From assembly GCA_949317995.1 (NCBI GenBank), contig OX439036.1, forward strand, positions 22,108,854 through 22,172,853: 64,000 nucleotides of DNA. The letters run 5' to 3'. Origin of the DNA: Acholoe squamosa. Lineage: Eukaryota; Annelida; Polychaeta; Phyllodocida; Polynoidae. The notes beneath the pieces are model-generated. The model made no database searches. It was given only the letters and a program-made list of their open reading frames with translations, and was not told the origin of the DNA. Position 1 is the stretch's first letter. Each line of letters begins with the position of its first letter. Positions 28,101 through 43,100 of the stretch are shown piece after piece. Both the position numbers and the translations under genes were made by a program.

Positions 28101-31100
28101 TGAAATCAGGGAAATCCCTGTAAACTTTCATCCCTGTAGAGATGAGATCATTTTTAAAAGGGTCTTGAATCATAGACCTTTAACCAAAGCTCCTTACTTG
28201 ACTTTCATTTTTGGATCAGAATCTTCTCCATCTCCTACAAAAAGTTAAAATGGCATTTTGAGAAATATATATTGGAACATGGAATTATTTTTCGGTTAAA
28301 AAAGTTATTGAGGATTATTGAGAATGCTGACCTGAACTGTTTTTTGAGGTGTGGACGGTTAAAAATATATCTTTTGAGATAATTTTTTACTTTTGTACAT
28401 GCAGTAACTAAAATAAACAAACTATTTCTATAACTTACATTTCTCGTTAGCTCAACTAATATGTACTGTACTAATTTACATTTATAATGAACAGATAGCC
28501 CTTGACACACTGTATGCCTTAGAGGTAAGCTATTTTCTTTTATTTATAAATCCATTAGCAAAACTCACCAAGAACAAATGTGACTGACTGTTTCCTTTTC
28601 ACAGGGGTCAGACCGTCTTCTGTAGGCGTAAACTCGCCACGTCTGGCATCTACGCTCTTCACACCCGGGTCCATGTCTGGGTCTGTCATTGACTCCGCAC
28701 TTAGCACGTCATGTAACTTTAACACCCTATCCTCCTCCCCTGAGTCGTCCGCAGGTAGATTGAAAGTCTACAACAGTGAAGTTCTTTTATGAATATCTAA
28801 AACCATTAAGTTGTTATATAAAATAAGTTAGATAATTGTATAGATTTTTTTTTGCAAAAAAAAAAGTGTAAATTACATAACTTTGTTGCCTATTATCTTG
28901 GCAGGCGTAGGCGTGACTGTTTTACCACTGTGAATTTTAAAGGAAAATGGATAAGTTTCAGTTTGAGTAAATGTCATCTTCCTTATGAAATACTTTTGTT
29001 TACGACAACAGGTTACATACTGCCCGGGGGAAGCTATCAGGGGTGTCAGAGCCTATGACAATGGTGGGAGTCCCATTGGGCGTTATGCCGCCCGGAGGTT
29101 CCTCCGTTGGGCCAGCCTCCTCCACTGGTGCCCCAGTCTCATCCCGGGTGGCGGAAGTGGTTACAGCTTCCTCAGTGGGTTCAGATGTGGACACGCGCGG
29201 ACTCTGGTTTCTGCTCGGTCCGGCAGATGATTCCTCACTCTGTTTAACAGGAAATGGTATATCAAGATTACCATTACAGTGATTAGCAAATCAAAATGGG
29301 GCCCCATTTACTTTTAATTATTATTAACCTAGGAGGTAACTGACATAAAGTGTCATCAGTGCCAAGTATTATGATACTTTTTTCATCAATTAAGATTTCA
29401 GGCACAGGTCCATTAACGTCAGTCATGCACATACATCAGCGCTTGTAGTTAGTAATTAGTTTAAATAACGGCAGTAAATGTTTACGTAGGGTTTTTATAT
29501 ATATTATTGGAATTAGAAGGAGGTGGTTGAAAGGGACACAAATCTCATTTATTAGACTCAATCTAAGTTTGTAGCTCCATCTGAATTCACGTCATAATTT
29601 AAGACGATTTCCCATTAAAAGACCATATATTATAGGTAAGTGAAAGAAAAATTGGCATTTCGCTTTATGGTAACCATTCTTTCAAAAAAGTACAAGCTAC
29701 CGTAAACTCCCGTGTATAAGACGCGTCCTCTACACCAAACAAATGCCTGGTGCGTCTTATAGGATTTTTTCAAGTTGGGGGTGCGTCTTATACGAGGGGT
29801 AATTTTACTATAGATCAGTACTGAATTTACAAAATTGGTACCTAAGAGGTGCGTCTTATACATGAAACAACCATTGACAAGTTAGGGGTGCGTCCTATAG
29901 GCGCACCGCGTCTTCTACGTGGGAGATTACGGTAATTAAGATACTGTATCAGCTAGTTTTTTTTTAAGTTCTTTTTTTTGCTTCAATCTATTCTTGTATC
30001 AAGAACTGAGAAAATGTTTCATTGGTAGAAATGTCCTCTTTAGTGTTTGCCTTAGAGGTCAATGATGACAGCGTCTAAAACTTCTCAGATGCTCCCCGCG
30101 AGTATTGTATATTAATGGGTCAGGTCGTCAGAAAGTGTAAGATTTTGCCCTTGAAGGCCCTGAAAAACTACTTTTCTAATTACTTTATATAACCTTAACA
30201 AAATTGTCAAGGTACATCTCCTCAGCTCAGAAGACCAAAAAATACCGATCTAGGTCATCCGGTTCCATTTTTATTGCTTGTTTTGTGCCATGTAATGTCT
30301 GGTACCAAAATACTGAAATATGGAGGTAATTGAAGTTGCTCTCAGTAATATAAGAATGTCCCATTATGCATCACAAACACATGAAATAACAAGGCCAATA
30401 TGTCTATTTTTAACTTCAATTACAGAATGGAACAAAATTTGAGTTATGCATGCACAGTAGACTGTCTCCTACATGATGATAAACGTCCGGTACTTTTATC
30501 AGAATTATTTCACATAAGCTGCTCTCATATGGAGACAAATGCTGGTAGACACACAATTTCTTCACCAAAGTAGGGCCCTTCATATGGGTAATAACAAAGA
30601 TTATGAAGTTTCATTTTTTCCATGTTTTATAACCGATTTAGATTTAGGTACTGGACGTTACAAATTACAGATTTCCATTTTGAAAGACACATCATGAAAA
30701 ATTCTCACTTAGTAACATGTCCAAACCTCATGGAAATGATACCTATGATCATTTACAATACAAAAAATAACTTTGGGATACTCTATAGTGTTCTTTATTC
30801 AATACAGAACACTTGTAAAAAATACAAAAAGTATAAAAAAGAACAAATTTAGCCGTTTTTTCAGTTCGGCAGGCTATAAGTCCTTAAGTCTTTGATGGAT
30901 GACCACAAGTTTACATTTTTCTGATAGCCCTAAGTATTCTCTATCAAATGAGTCTATGTAAGACTCGCTTTCTGGCGACCTGACCCATATTAGATACTAC
31001 CGTAATATACTGCGTATACGCGTCTTATACGCCAAACAAAATGCTGCTGGGTCTTATACGCGGGAGGTAAATTGCCTTGAGTTTGGGGTGCGTCTTATAC

Positions 31101-34100
31101 GCGGGGTATATTTACTATACAACAGTATTGAAATTACAAATATCACCCCTAAGAGGTGCGTCTTATACGCGAACCAGCCTTTCCTGAGTTGAGGGTGCGT
31201 CTTCTACGCGCACCGCGTCTTCTACGCGAGACATTACGGTACTCCATGCAATGTTAGTTTTACTCTAACAGTGATTCTGAATTTCAATAGCTTATATTTC
31301 AAGTACACGTATTTAAGGTTGCAACTTATCTTAAACCACTTTCTTTTTCTTTTCCTTGCCTATTGATTCTTTACCCACTCCCAAAAGATATACTGGTATA
31401 GATTGTTTTTAAATATATGCGAGTTGCGGAATCCTTAATTAAATTTCATGGCTTAGTCAGTTTTTCAATATATAACACAAAACAAGTTACAGCGTATTTT
31501 ACATATATCAGTTGGTTTATATCCTGGGTCATAAATTGACATGTAATCTGACTACTGTTTTGAACAACCATTTTGGTGTTATTAGTTCTCAGGATACATG
31601 CATCTTAAATAGAATATCCCTGACCCACTGTGCCTACCTTGAGAACATAGAGTTCTGTCTATTAGAATAAAAGAAGGATGTAAAGGTTACAAAACTTTAA
31701 TATATTCGATTTGACGTTATGAATAAATAAATAAATGTGTGCCTTTTATTAATCCAATGTATACACAAATCAAGTTTAGAACATGAACTAATGAATATTC
31801 TGGTCATAAAAGTTATATAAATTCCTATAAAGAAAATCATGCGTGAAGTATTGGGAATCTACACAGGCGGTAGATGTAATGACATTAACCCTTTAAAGGC
31901 CACTAATGCATCGGGCCCATCAGTCGTCATGATGCATGAATGCAGCCCTGACGAGTAACTTGTCATGACTACATTCAAGCATCATGCAGACCCCACCGGG
32001 TTCACACACTCCCAGAGGGTCGGCATGATGCTCCAATGAAGTGTTGGGAATCTGCACACTCGCCAGCAAGTCATTGGTGCATCATGAAGACCCATGGACA
32101 TGATGCGCTCAGCGGCCTTTAAAGGGTTAATATAGAGAAGAGGTCGTCTTTTAGGAACGGCATTTGCCTCACTTGCAGGCTCAGGCAGATATGTCACATG
32201 CTGATGACTGAAAATTCAAAAATGACCCTCATTTTGTCAGAGTTTATTAAGAAATAAACTCTATTATTAAGAAATAAACTTATTATTAAGAAATAAACTT
32301 ATTAAGAAATAAATTCACCACACACAAAACTTCCAAAATACCAAAAAGGGTAGGAAAATGGGCATCTCTGTGCAACAGGGAATTTTCGCTCTAAATCCCT
32401 GCAAGACGGGCTTGATGAAAAACGTGTCAACCACACACAGGCACGTAGGACACGGGCTAGATAATCCAACCAGGAACAGATTAATACATATTTATACCCT
32501 ATCTAAGTGTACAAAAGAACTTACCTCCTCCTCTGAGTCAGTCTCTGACCCTGTCTCAGGCACACCCTCCATGGATGGCTTGAAGACAGAGCTATGCCTC
32601 TTCTTTTTGCTTCCATGGCGTCTACGATGTGAACCGCCCTTTGAGCCACTCTTGCGTTTCTTCCTCTTTTCACCGACATGTGAGTATAAACTCATAGGAT
32701 GCCGCTGGTGGAAATGGCCCTCTCTGTGATCTGTAAGCAATATCAGGTGACAGTTATTAACACGAAAACTTGCAGGATCAAGGCCATTGCTGTCAAAATT
32801 GCTGCTGGGCCTGCAGAAATGACCAGACCACGGGACAGAATGTCTGTCTGTAATCTTGGGACCTTGTGCTCTTGAGGAATCCGGTCCTGCTAAAATCAGT
32901 CTGGGCCTGCAGAATATTAAGATCTGCAGGACCGAATGGCCTGTGGGGGGGAAAGCTTTTCGTGTAGACTGATTAAAGTCTGGTGAAAGTTAAAAAAACT
33001 AAATATGACACGAGACATAATGCTCCCTGAAATTGCTTTTGTATTTTATTCAAAAAATCTTAAAAGGTTGTCGATAGGCTAAGAGGACTACCAGTAACAC
33101 TCAAATTGGTCTATACCAGTCATTCACCTTATTCCTATTGTCATACCAAGTCCACACATTCATCAATCTGCCTACCTATGAACTGACTGTGCTACGGTTG
33201 CTATAGGAGTATTTGATCGCTAATTTCCGGCTCACTCAATATAAGTCGCCCAGCGTTTGTTACATTATTGCTACCCTCTTTCTCCCCAATGCCTAGCTGA
33301 CCTACCTATAGTGGCCCTTCTAAAGAACCAAGGAGTCCTACAGAACTAATAGGGTAACAAAAGGCCCCATTAGTGACCAATACTGAAAGAAAGGCACTAA
33401 TCCGAATGGTCATAGAGCTATCTCTGCAAAGCATTTGATACAATGAACAACATATTTTTCGCTATAGATTGATAAATACAGATTTCAAAGTATAAAACTA
33501 TTATGAAGGGCTGTATTAAGGCAAATATGACAATCATATTTCAATCACAAATTTCATACATGATGGGAAACTGCTAACTGGGCCTATAATGTTCGGATCA
33601 CAAAGATTTCTTTTCAATTTGTACGATGTGGAGACCTTTGGGGAGGGGACTGACAATCATAACTGGGCAGCAAGTGACCGAAGTTTTGGGCTTAATGCAA
33701 GGCATCTCTTGTTCCACCTTCAAACTGAAATCTGAGATTATATATCTGGATTAAACCATTGCAGGCACTGTTAGGTTTGTTCAGCAAAATTGGTGACAGT
33801 AAAACAAGGCAATATTGGATCATTAACAGTGTCCATCAAGTCAGTTGGTTAATTTTCCTGTACATGTATTGAAAATAAAGATGCCATTGTTATATATAAA
33901 AGAAGCAAATCAGTGGTCCCAAGAGTTGGTTTTGTGTACAGATTTAAAACAAATGTATACCAAATAACTGCTTGTGACTACAAATATAAAGTTGAATAAG
34001 AAAGTTGGTGTTCAAGGTTGTTGGTCATACCATGGGTGGCTGAATAGATGTACAAAGCGGTGGAGAAAGATCATTTCTCTTTGTGTAAAAATCACGTTTT

Positions 34101-37100
34101 TTCCCCTACATTTTGGCTATAATTTAGCATGGCCTCACCTTGTCAAACTGGAATGTGTGAATGGTATTCTCTACTTCCACCCTTGCGTAGGAGAACCCAT
34201 GGCAGAGATGCCACTCACATATCCCTTAAAATTCGGAGAATATCCTACTCTTTCTCAATGTTTGATAGAAAATGCCAATAGAAAGCATAGCTTAAAACTC
34301 AGCCTACCATGAAACTTTGCGAATAAGCTGCACCCGCGTTTGCAGTGGCAGCTGCACCATGGGGAATTGTATAGGTTATAGTAAACTTAGCAGAATTTAC
34401 TTAATACTTTTACGGCATATTAAGACTTTGAAAAAAGGGCTATAAGCTACATATGGCGCTTTATAAGCTATTGCAGTTCTAGAAGCGTACTGTTAAATTT
34501 TGTTAAAAACCTGCCTTCAAGCTGCATGCTTAGTTCAGCAATGATATAAGTATTCTTATTGATTGATAAATAACATAATATTATGGGGAATATATCAGCC
34601 AATGTCTTACGTTTGAGGTCGGCCTGGTCCACAACATGCCGTGGGGTGATGTCCTCGGTATTTGTATAGAAACCGCTACGGAGGTTAAAACGCTCCGATG
34701 ACCGGGACGCATCTTCCAGGAACTCTCCTAGGTCTTCATGAAGCTGTGACCCGCTTGAGGTCGACACAACTGGAGGCTCATCTGGTTGTACGGGATTCTG
34801 TTAGGGAAGGGAGAAATAGGGATAGGTATACCTCATACTCGACATAAACTGTATGCTTTGCATAGTATAATGAATAATGGGTCAACCAATGGACTTTTTT
34901 TTCACATCTACTGACAAAGAATGCTATGTTTTAATGATGGGTTATGAATTAGATTTCATGGATATGATTTAATCATTATCACAAACAGCAGTTTATTACG
35001 CAAGAACACATTCACTACTGATCAGAATACACATTTTGCACTCTCGATAGTTTTTGAAGCCAAATGCTAAAATATTAATGCATGGGATAGTTCATGAGTT
35101 GGCTACTGGAGCGAGTGGTGATGTGACTGAGCCACTATTAGAAATCACCAAGTTATCATATCTAGATTGTATAACGCCATTCTAGCCAAGGTTTTTTCTT
35201 CTCTGTTTCTCAGGCCTTTATAAATACGCATAAGGACGATTTAAAAACACACACGTTCAGATGGAAATTATGAGCATAGTAGCCAGGTATATGAAAAGTC
35301 GACCCATATTAACTCCCAACCCAACCTATTTTGCAAATAGACCATTGAATACGCTATGTGTGTCCATGGACCTGTAGCCTACCTGGTAAACAGTATACTG
35401 TGTAGGTTCTTGCCCACTCGGCATGAAAACGTTGTTTGTTTGTTTTTTAACCCTTACGTGCCCAGAATAGCAAAAGTGCGCTCTTAAGCATGTATGTATA
35501 TTCAACAGACCACCATGAGTTCAATATCAGGCAGATTAAGATGATTCCAGCACCAGAAAACTCGTGATGTCAAGGGCTTTCCACAATACCAAATGGTGCA
35601 TGATGCTTTAAGTATGTAACTATAAGTAGTTCCTATTACAGATAATAATGAATTGAAAATAGGCTTAAAATACATAAAAAAATGTGCTCTCTGGCCATGG
35701 AGGGACAGAATGATGACAGAAAATTCACTAAAATGACAAAATTAATGATAAAAAATTGAAAGATTAGTATAAAATCTTATTTTCACAACTTTTTCCAGGG
35801 ATTCCAATGATGATATTGATGACTTTCGGTTTTCATTGGAATATACTTATAATGGGTTGCCAAAATAATGATTAACAAGTAGAAAATATGGTTTATACAT
35901 CAAAAAGATACAAATTATAGCCTGCTGGGTAATTCCATCTGAATCAACCTAATTGAACCTCTTGGACCAGAACCAATTTCCTCTTATTTCATAAACTGTT
36001 CTTATGTGTGCCTCATATCACATTTTCTGAAAGCTGTTTGAATGCCCTTTTCCATCAAACATGAATTGACAATTTGTTTTCAAAACAAAATGGGTAATGG
36101 CCTGCGCAATGTGAAATATGTTGAACAATCTACCTTCCTAAACATAATTCTGGGCACAAAAAAAACCCACAGTTTTTATCAGGTTCCGAAGTTTGACAAA
36201 TGTTTGTTTTGAACGTAAAAAAAAAGACAAAACATGTACTAAAAAGAAAAATTATTAAGGTTGGAAAACGTAATGCTAATCAGACTAATTAAAAATAATG
36301 TAACTTAAAAACGTTTTTACAAACATGAAAAAAGAACGACTTTAAAAAACGATTTTTTTTTAAATTTAATTCAAAAGTTTCATTGAACACAACGTTTTTG
36401 TAATGTAAGAAAAAGGTTTTTCACAAACGTTTTTTTTTTAACCCAAACCTAAGAAAAGCGTTAGCAAAGCAAACGTTAAAAATACGTCTTTTTTGTCAAG
36501 TAGGTGGTTTGCATGCAGGTTGTCCGGGGGGGGGGGTGTGCTGTGTGTGCATGGGTATCTTAAACCATTTTACAGTTAAATGTGCCTATACATGAGTAAA
36601 ATCAGACAATATATATGGCCACACAAGTTTTTTTTTTTTTTTTTCAAATTGGACATTGGCGACACTGAGGTTTTAGAATTTGACCAACAGACCAAGAAAT
36701 AATCAGATAATAATCAACAATGGCTGCAAACGGATAATCAATAGGGGCAACACAGGATCTTTATAAAAGTGGATGTAGAGTAAACTTTGAAGCATAAAAA
36801 ACGACAGCCTCCAAGATTTGGGCACCCATGTAGTCTAGAGGCACTTCACTAAATCCGCCCAAATTCACCCCTTTGCTAACTTTTTTCCCCTTCTAATTTT
36901 AAAACTGGTGCATCTACAGATATGTTTTGCTGGGAGTTCAATATCTATAATGTCCCTCATATCATGTGACATAATCATCTGTTCATGTAATTTTGTAGCA
37001 GCTGTTACGGCACTCTTCTAATTTTAACACCTGGAATACTAACAACGAAAACACTTCCTTGGGGCATTCACCTCGAGTATTCCACAGCTGTTGTGTTTTG

Positions 37101-40100
37101 AGGAGCTACTTTTTTTTTCTTTTTTTTTTGTAAACTACCATGTTACGACTGATATTGTGTATCAATTTAATGCTTGTCATTTTCAGCGACCAATCACATT
37201 ACATATACCCAAAGGGCCTTACTCAAGCATTATTGAGATGATTGAATTAAAGACAATTGGAGATCCCCCTGCGACACTGATTCTATTGTTTATCTCTGGG
37301 TCTATCCCTACCTTCTGTTCTTTCTACTATGTAGTAAATAATACTAAATATCTCCACAGAGATCTGCGATTTCCTCTCACCCTACCTGCATTCTCAGAGA
37401 GTACCATAACGCCTTCATCATGCCTCTCCGTCTCAATACATCAAGTATGTGTAGTAGCTCCTAATGATGATGGACATGCCCAATGTGTATGTGGTCCACT
37501 ATCAACTCTTGGTGCCCACATATCACATAAGTCACAAAAACAAACTGCCATGATATGTCATTGTGCTGCTATTACCACATCAAGTGTGATAGTGCTGAGT
37601 GCCTGGGGCCATTACCCAACGACAGGCCCCAGAACTACTCTATTATAGAGGGCAGCCTTTAGCTATTACCCCGACTAAAAAGGCTAGGGTTAAGTGAGTG
37701 TTGACAATAGCCTTAGCGACCTGAGATTAGAGGGTAGGGGTTGACAACTGCTGCCTGCCCACAACTGCACCAATTTACTGTAATAGGGTTATCATGTTAT
37801 TTGGACACCAGTCAGAGCTTTGTTGGTAATTCATAACCCTGACTGAAGTTATTTCCATCAGGTCCCGCTGGTGATAAATCTAACAATACTGTACATGTAC
37901 TATAGATTTTGTTAAGTCATTCAATATGGATCAGTTTAACCATTGACGTCATTGTCTACATTGGAAATAATAACTACTTTGTTATTAAGAGTTTCTAAAA
38001 AAAAAAAAATTGATCTCTTGGTGTGTGGAACAGTACTATGCTGGCATAGAAAAACAAATAATGTTTTAATGTGGAATATATGGGCATTCCACTCGGGTAT
38101 GTGTGTGTGTTTTTTCTTCTTCTTAATTTTATCATTCATAATTTAACGGCAGTTCTTTTTATGGCATTGATTTGGTTTAGCCTCCACAGTTACATAAAAA
38201 TACCTACAAATGCAAGAGAGAAAAGGTATTTTTTAAATGGGGACTAAAAGGTGATAATATCAAAGAGCGTATATACACTCATGCAATTCTTTCATGTTGC
38301 AGTGATCGATCTTGGCAATACTCATGCTCTCTTGATCCAATGTTACTGTGTATTTGTCCCTTTTCCAGATGCTTCTGGTGGTAAGCCCAAGGTCAGGACA
38401 TCAATGGTGGGTTAAAAGAAGCGACCTGCCACATCAGGCTTGTCTCTGTATCTATCTAACCCTATGTCTTAATCCTCATCACCTAGACCTTGGCATTAAA
38501 TGTCATTCAATAGGCCAAAAATGTTTTATGGTTGCAAATGTGTGTTTATGCTTCCTGTCTTAGGAGAATGGGATTAAAGAGAGATACACATCAGAGATTG
38601 TAGCGTTAGACTGACTGCAGTCTCTTTAACTCTATGACTTCCCTCTCCCGTCCCCCAACCACTATCTCATTTCGAGGCTATAATCAAATAGATCCAGTTT
38701 AAAATCCAATTTAAATCCCTAATGGAAGCGTAAGCTCCCAATTTATCTTTCATCACGATGTAAATTAAAGGCTCAGCGAGTAACTCGCCAATTCTGCTCA
38801 TGTAAAATCTTGCCATTTAAAAGTACACCAACTTGAAATAATCAAATGAAAACATATCTGAATAAACCCAATCAGACTTGAGCAAGTCTAGGTAAGATGA
38901 GCCAGGGTATGTATACACTAGGTGGTCGGTCCCCATACAAATTTAGCGTGGTATTGAGATGGAAATAACTGCCACTAGAGTGTAAAGAGTCCACCTCACT
39001 GAGTGAGTCTTACCCATAGGATTAGCACCATTCAACTTCCTCACACATCTCAATGTTATTTTCACAGAAGGAAAATTTTGGCAGTAACTCTTCACACTCT
39101 AAATACGCCCTAAATACCAGGGGTGAACTCCAACAAAAGGCAAGGCACGGGGTGTTGAACTTGAACTCAGTTGACACAGTTTGCTATGACTTGTATAATT
39201 ATCTACAAGGGTATGTATATTTATAATGGATTATGAAACCATGATTACTTGGATATTAGGAAATAATTACTAAATGTTTCCGCGTATTTCAACTCATGAT
39301 GGGACAATGACTTTGCTGGGTGGACGTGTGAGGGGTGGCTGGTCAAGGGCCAGTGAAGTCAGCTATTTTTATGACACTAAGCGATCAAAACAAGTTTGAC
39401 CTTTGACTAATGTGGTTCTTTCCCTCCCATTTCCAACTAATTCAGTTATTTATCCTATCAACCTTCCTCATCCCTAACACATATATAGTCCACAAGGCCT
39501 CATTTACCAGGTTTTATATATCGTGTGTATGGCTCATTCATGAAAGAAGCCAAGTGAACTATGGGTTTTACATAGGCTACCAAAAGATAGTTTATTTAGT
39601 AATCCCTAAAACATATTTGGTACCTGTGTATTCTATCAATATATAGTCCTATCTAAAGTGCCCTATACCGGGCTTCCCTAGACCACTTAAAAAGGTCTAT
39701 ATCTCTTCTTTCCTATCCCCTCAGGATGTGTGTGGTGCACATATACGCGGGCACTGACACATTCCTCTGTGAAATTGTGTAAAGTCGTTCTCGCCATGAA
39801 TATGACCTTAGATGTCGAAATGGCGTTAAACATCTTTATGATCTATTACTCACTCACTCGAAGTGCCCTATACACATATTCTCCTCGTACTGTCAGAAAC
39901 ATTCCCCTCTGGTTTCTAATCACGAGAATACCACTCGACAAAAATACAGTTTATTTTTACGTAAAAAAGGACGTTTATTTGTTGCTTTTTTACGTAAAAA
40001 AATACACCCAGTCTTTCGTATTTTGCACTTGAGGGGCGGATCCAGAAGGGGTGATGTAGGGGGGGGGCAGCGCAGGGAAATTAGGTCGGGGGCAAACAGG

Positions 40101-43100
40101 GCCCTGTTTCACATAGAATTCCCTTATGTAATGGTGATAACAACTAACAAGGCCCTTTTTTTTTGGGGGGGGGGCGGGAGCGTGCCCCTCAGACCTTCTC
40201 TGTATGGTCTGGAGCTGCTACATGTACTGCATTTTGAGGTGCCTCAGTGCTCCTGGCCACACCTCGCCGTATGCTATCCAACACGTAGGCACCTATGCAG
40301 GGATCACATGGATGTGGTGCCTGGGGTGTGGTGTAACTCTGTCACAGTTAGATCATTTCTCATGTAATTACCTTTATTATAGTCATTTTCCATCCATCTA
40401 AATAATATTATTGAGAAGGGAGTCCTCCATGGGCAACCATCTTATTTACAATGGTCCAGTCAATTTTGTCCTTTAAGTGACATCCTAGCTCTTTTTAATG
40501 TTATGATTTACCTATATAGCGTCAAGTAAAGAGCAATATATGAGAGACATATATATTGAATCTGAAATAGTGACCTGATAATCATGTGATTATGTGAAGT
40601 ACCATTACATAAACAGCTTTAAATTTTGCCATCAGTTATAGATCTAGGTCGAAAGCATTGAAGTATGAAGATTCTTTTTCATTCCTCTTTATTGTGTTAA
40701 AAGGCCACATTTCGTCACCTCAGTGACTGAGACGTTTAAGTATTGGAGACATTCTGATTTCCAAATACAATTTATATATTCTAGAGGTGCCACTCATGAG
40801 TGGACTTTGGACCTAATATTCCCAAACTTGAAATCGAGAAGACATCGAAGGCTTCCATCCCTGTTAACTGTACAAAGAGGTTTCCTATCATGCATGGACT
40901 ATCAAACCCTTAGGTACTTTTGGGATATTAGGTAGGAAAGACAGTTGATCCTGAGCCAAGAAACCCATGATAAGCCTAAGTATATACCTGTGAATATAAT
41001 ACCCAACTCATGACCTTGAAGATTGGGTTGTTTCCTATGATCTCAAAATACGGTGCAGGGTGGACCCCATTCCCCATATTCACCTCTCAGTGGCGGATCC
41101 AGGATCTTGAAAGGGGGGGGGGGGCGTGGCCCAAAGGGAAGGGGTGCATCCTCTGATGTTTAGCAAATTTTGGGGTGAAAATATGTAATTAAACTCTAAA
41201 GTACTCTAAATCCACCACTGCTTCTTACATGTTGGCAGGTGTGTTCAGCCATCTTTAATTTACACTAAACACTCATTGGAAGTAAAACATATCGTATCTG
41301 CAATTACATTGGGGAGACGAACATATCTTTGATGTTACTGAGTGAGACATTGGGCGTTGAAGAAAATTTCAAGACAGGGCCCACACCTCTGTGCACGTCG
41401 CATCTAGGATAAATCGAAAGGGGATGGTTCATTCCATGGTCTCAGATCCCCTCCACTCAGTGGTGCCACAAGTTATTACCCTTCAAATTTTGAATTTCAA
41501 TAAGTTCCTGATATGCTAACCAAGCCTATACTTGACATGTCAGCTACGGTAAAACAGGCTGGAGTGAATTGATTGGCCAGGAACCCATCCTTTTTAGGCG
41601 GAATTGTACCTACTTAGAACCTGGTGTGCTCTAATGGAACACGGCAAAGAGCTGAGAGGAGATATTGGAGCCCATGTTCTGGTCACTTCCTACACATATT
41701 ATTCAGTAGGAGATGGCGGCGAGGCTACCGAGTCCTTTAATGTGGAAGCACACACCTGAGGTTCTACATGAGTGTAACTGTTAGGAACACTGTCCCAATT
41801 GGACTGTTCTAATTGGAGGCAAAATGGAACTCTGATGTGGCTTATCAGTTTTTCACAATTGACCATTGAGTATCATGCTATTCGTTCAAGAGCGTATCAA
41901 CCCATAAAGAGTCGGTATGATTCATGAATGTAGCCCTGGTGAGTTACTCTTCAGCCGGACATTCATGCATCACACTCATAATCTGGAAAATCAGAAACTC
42001 GTCAGTGATGACGACTTTAGGTTCTCAGGTTGACAATACCTAAAACAACTACTTTTGAAATGTCAACCTGATGACCTAATGTCGTCAACACTTATGAGTT
42101 TCGGATCTTCCAGGTTTTCAGTGTATAGCAGACATCTCAACCTCAGATATAGCTCTGCAAAAACTGCAATTAAGTCGTAAGTCAGTAAGTGCATTTTCAG
42201 TATCGACTCAGTAGTGTACTGACTATCAACTGAATATGCACTGCATTTTTAGGCTAGAATCAGTAGTCTACTTACTCTCAACTGAATCTTAATAGATACC
42301 AAAAATGTCACACTCTGTGCAGCAGCATAGATGCAGTAGTCTACTGACTATCTACTGGTATCGCTCTGTCCATTCATCGGTTATTTATTGGGCTACTGAC
42401 CTGATGCTTCTGAGACAGTCCATAGTGTGAATGTCAGTATGATTGTGAACAAAAGATTCAGTTATGAAATTCTGAAACTATCCAGTGTTTGTTAAGAAAA
42501 GTATAATTATACCTTTGCATATGATTATGTTATTGGGTGCCAGTAATGGATACACATGATGTTGGGGTGTGTGAAAGCGAGGAATTAGTCACTGACTTTA
42601 TGTAGGGCATAAATGTACTGAATCATCAAGTATTATTTTGGTCACCATCATGCCACTTTTTTCCCTACATAGTATACATGTATCATTGATAATTACAAAG
42701 CTGCTGTCTTATCACCTTAACACCAAGGCATTCTACTATAGCAGTACTTTATCAGACATGCCTACTCTTACCTTCTTCCATGATAGCAGTTACCCAGTAC
42801 CACTGAATCAATACTGCCCCCTCCTATATGAGTTGCATGCACTACTAGGGAGTAATGACAGCTCCACATATCTGATGGGGTGGTGGCTCAGGGGGCTAAT
42901 GCGTTGGTACAGTAATCAGGAGATCCCAAGTTCAAATCCAGCAAGGACCACCTAGAAAGGCATTGGTAGTGCCAGTACTAAAGCAGCGGCTGCTCCTTTT
43001 ATGCTTCTACCTGCCCCCAGCAGTAGTTTTCAGTATGATCTACTGCTCACCTACTGGTATAGCAGCAGTCATGCAGTAGTGCTGATTGAACACTGCCCAA

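Larger units (their letters stand above)
29240..32524 (-). other. Intron 3 (3.3 kb)
   Basis: Between exons 3 and 4. It contains two complete pogo-like MITEs, one piggyBac-like MITE and a short tandem repeat. The remaining DNA is AT-rich with no supported exon. Confidence 0.6.

Noticed and set aside
40723-40935. 70-codon frame containing [11 protein letters not shown], slightly like the THRxGxTLDLVxTN motif of LINE endonucleases
   Set aside because: The similarity is one short motif with no flanking endonuclease sequence. I could not support a LINE call here.
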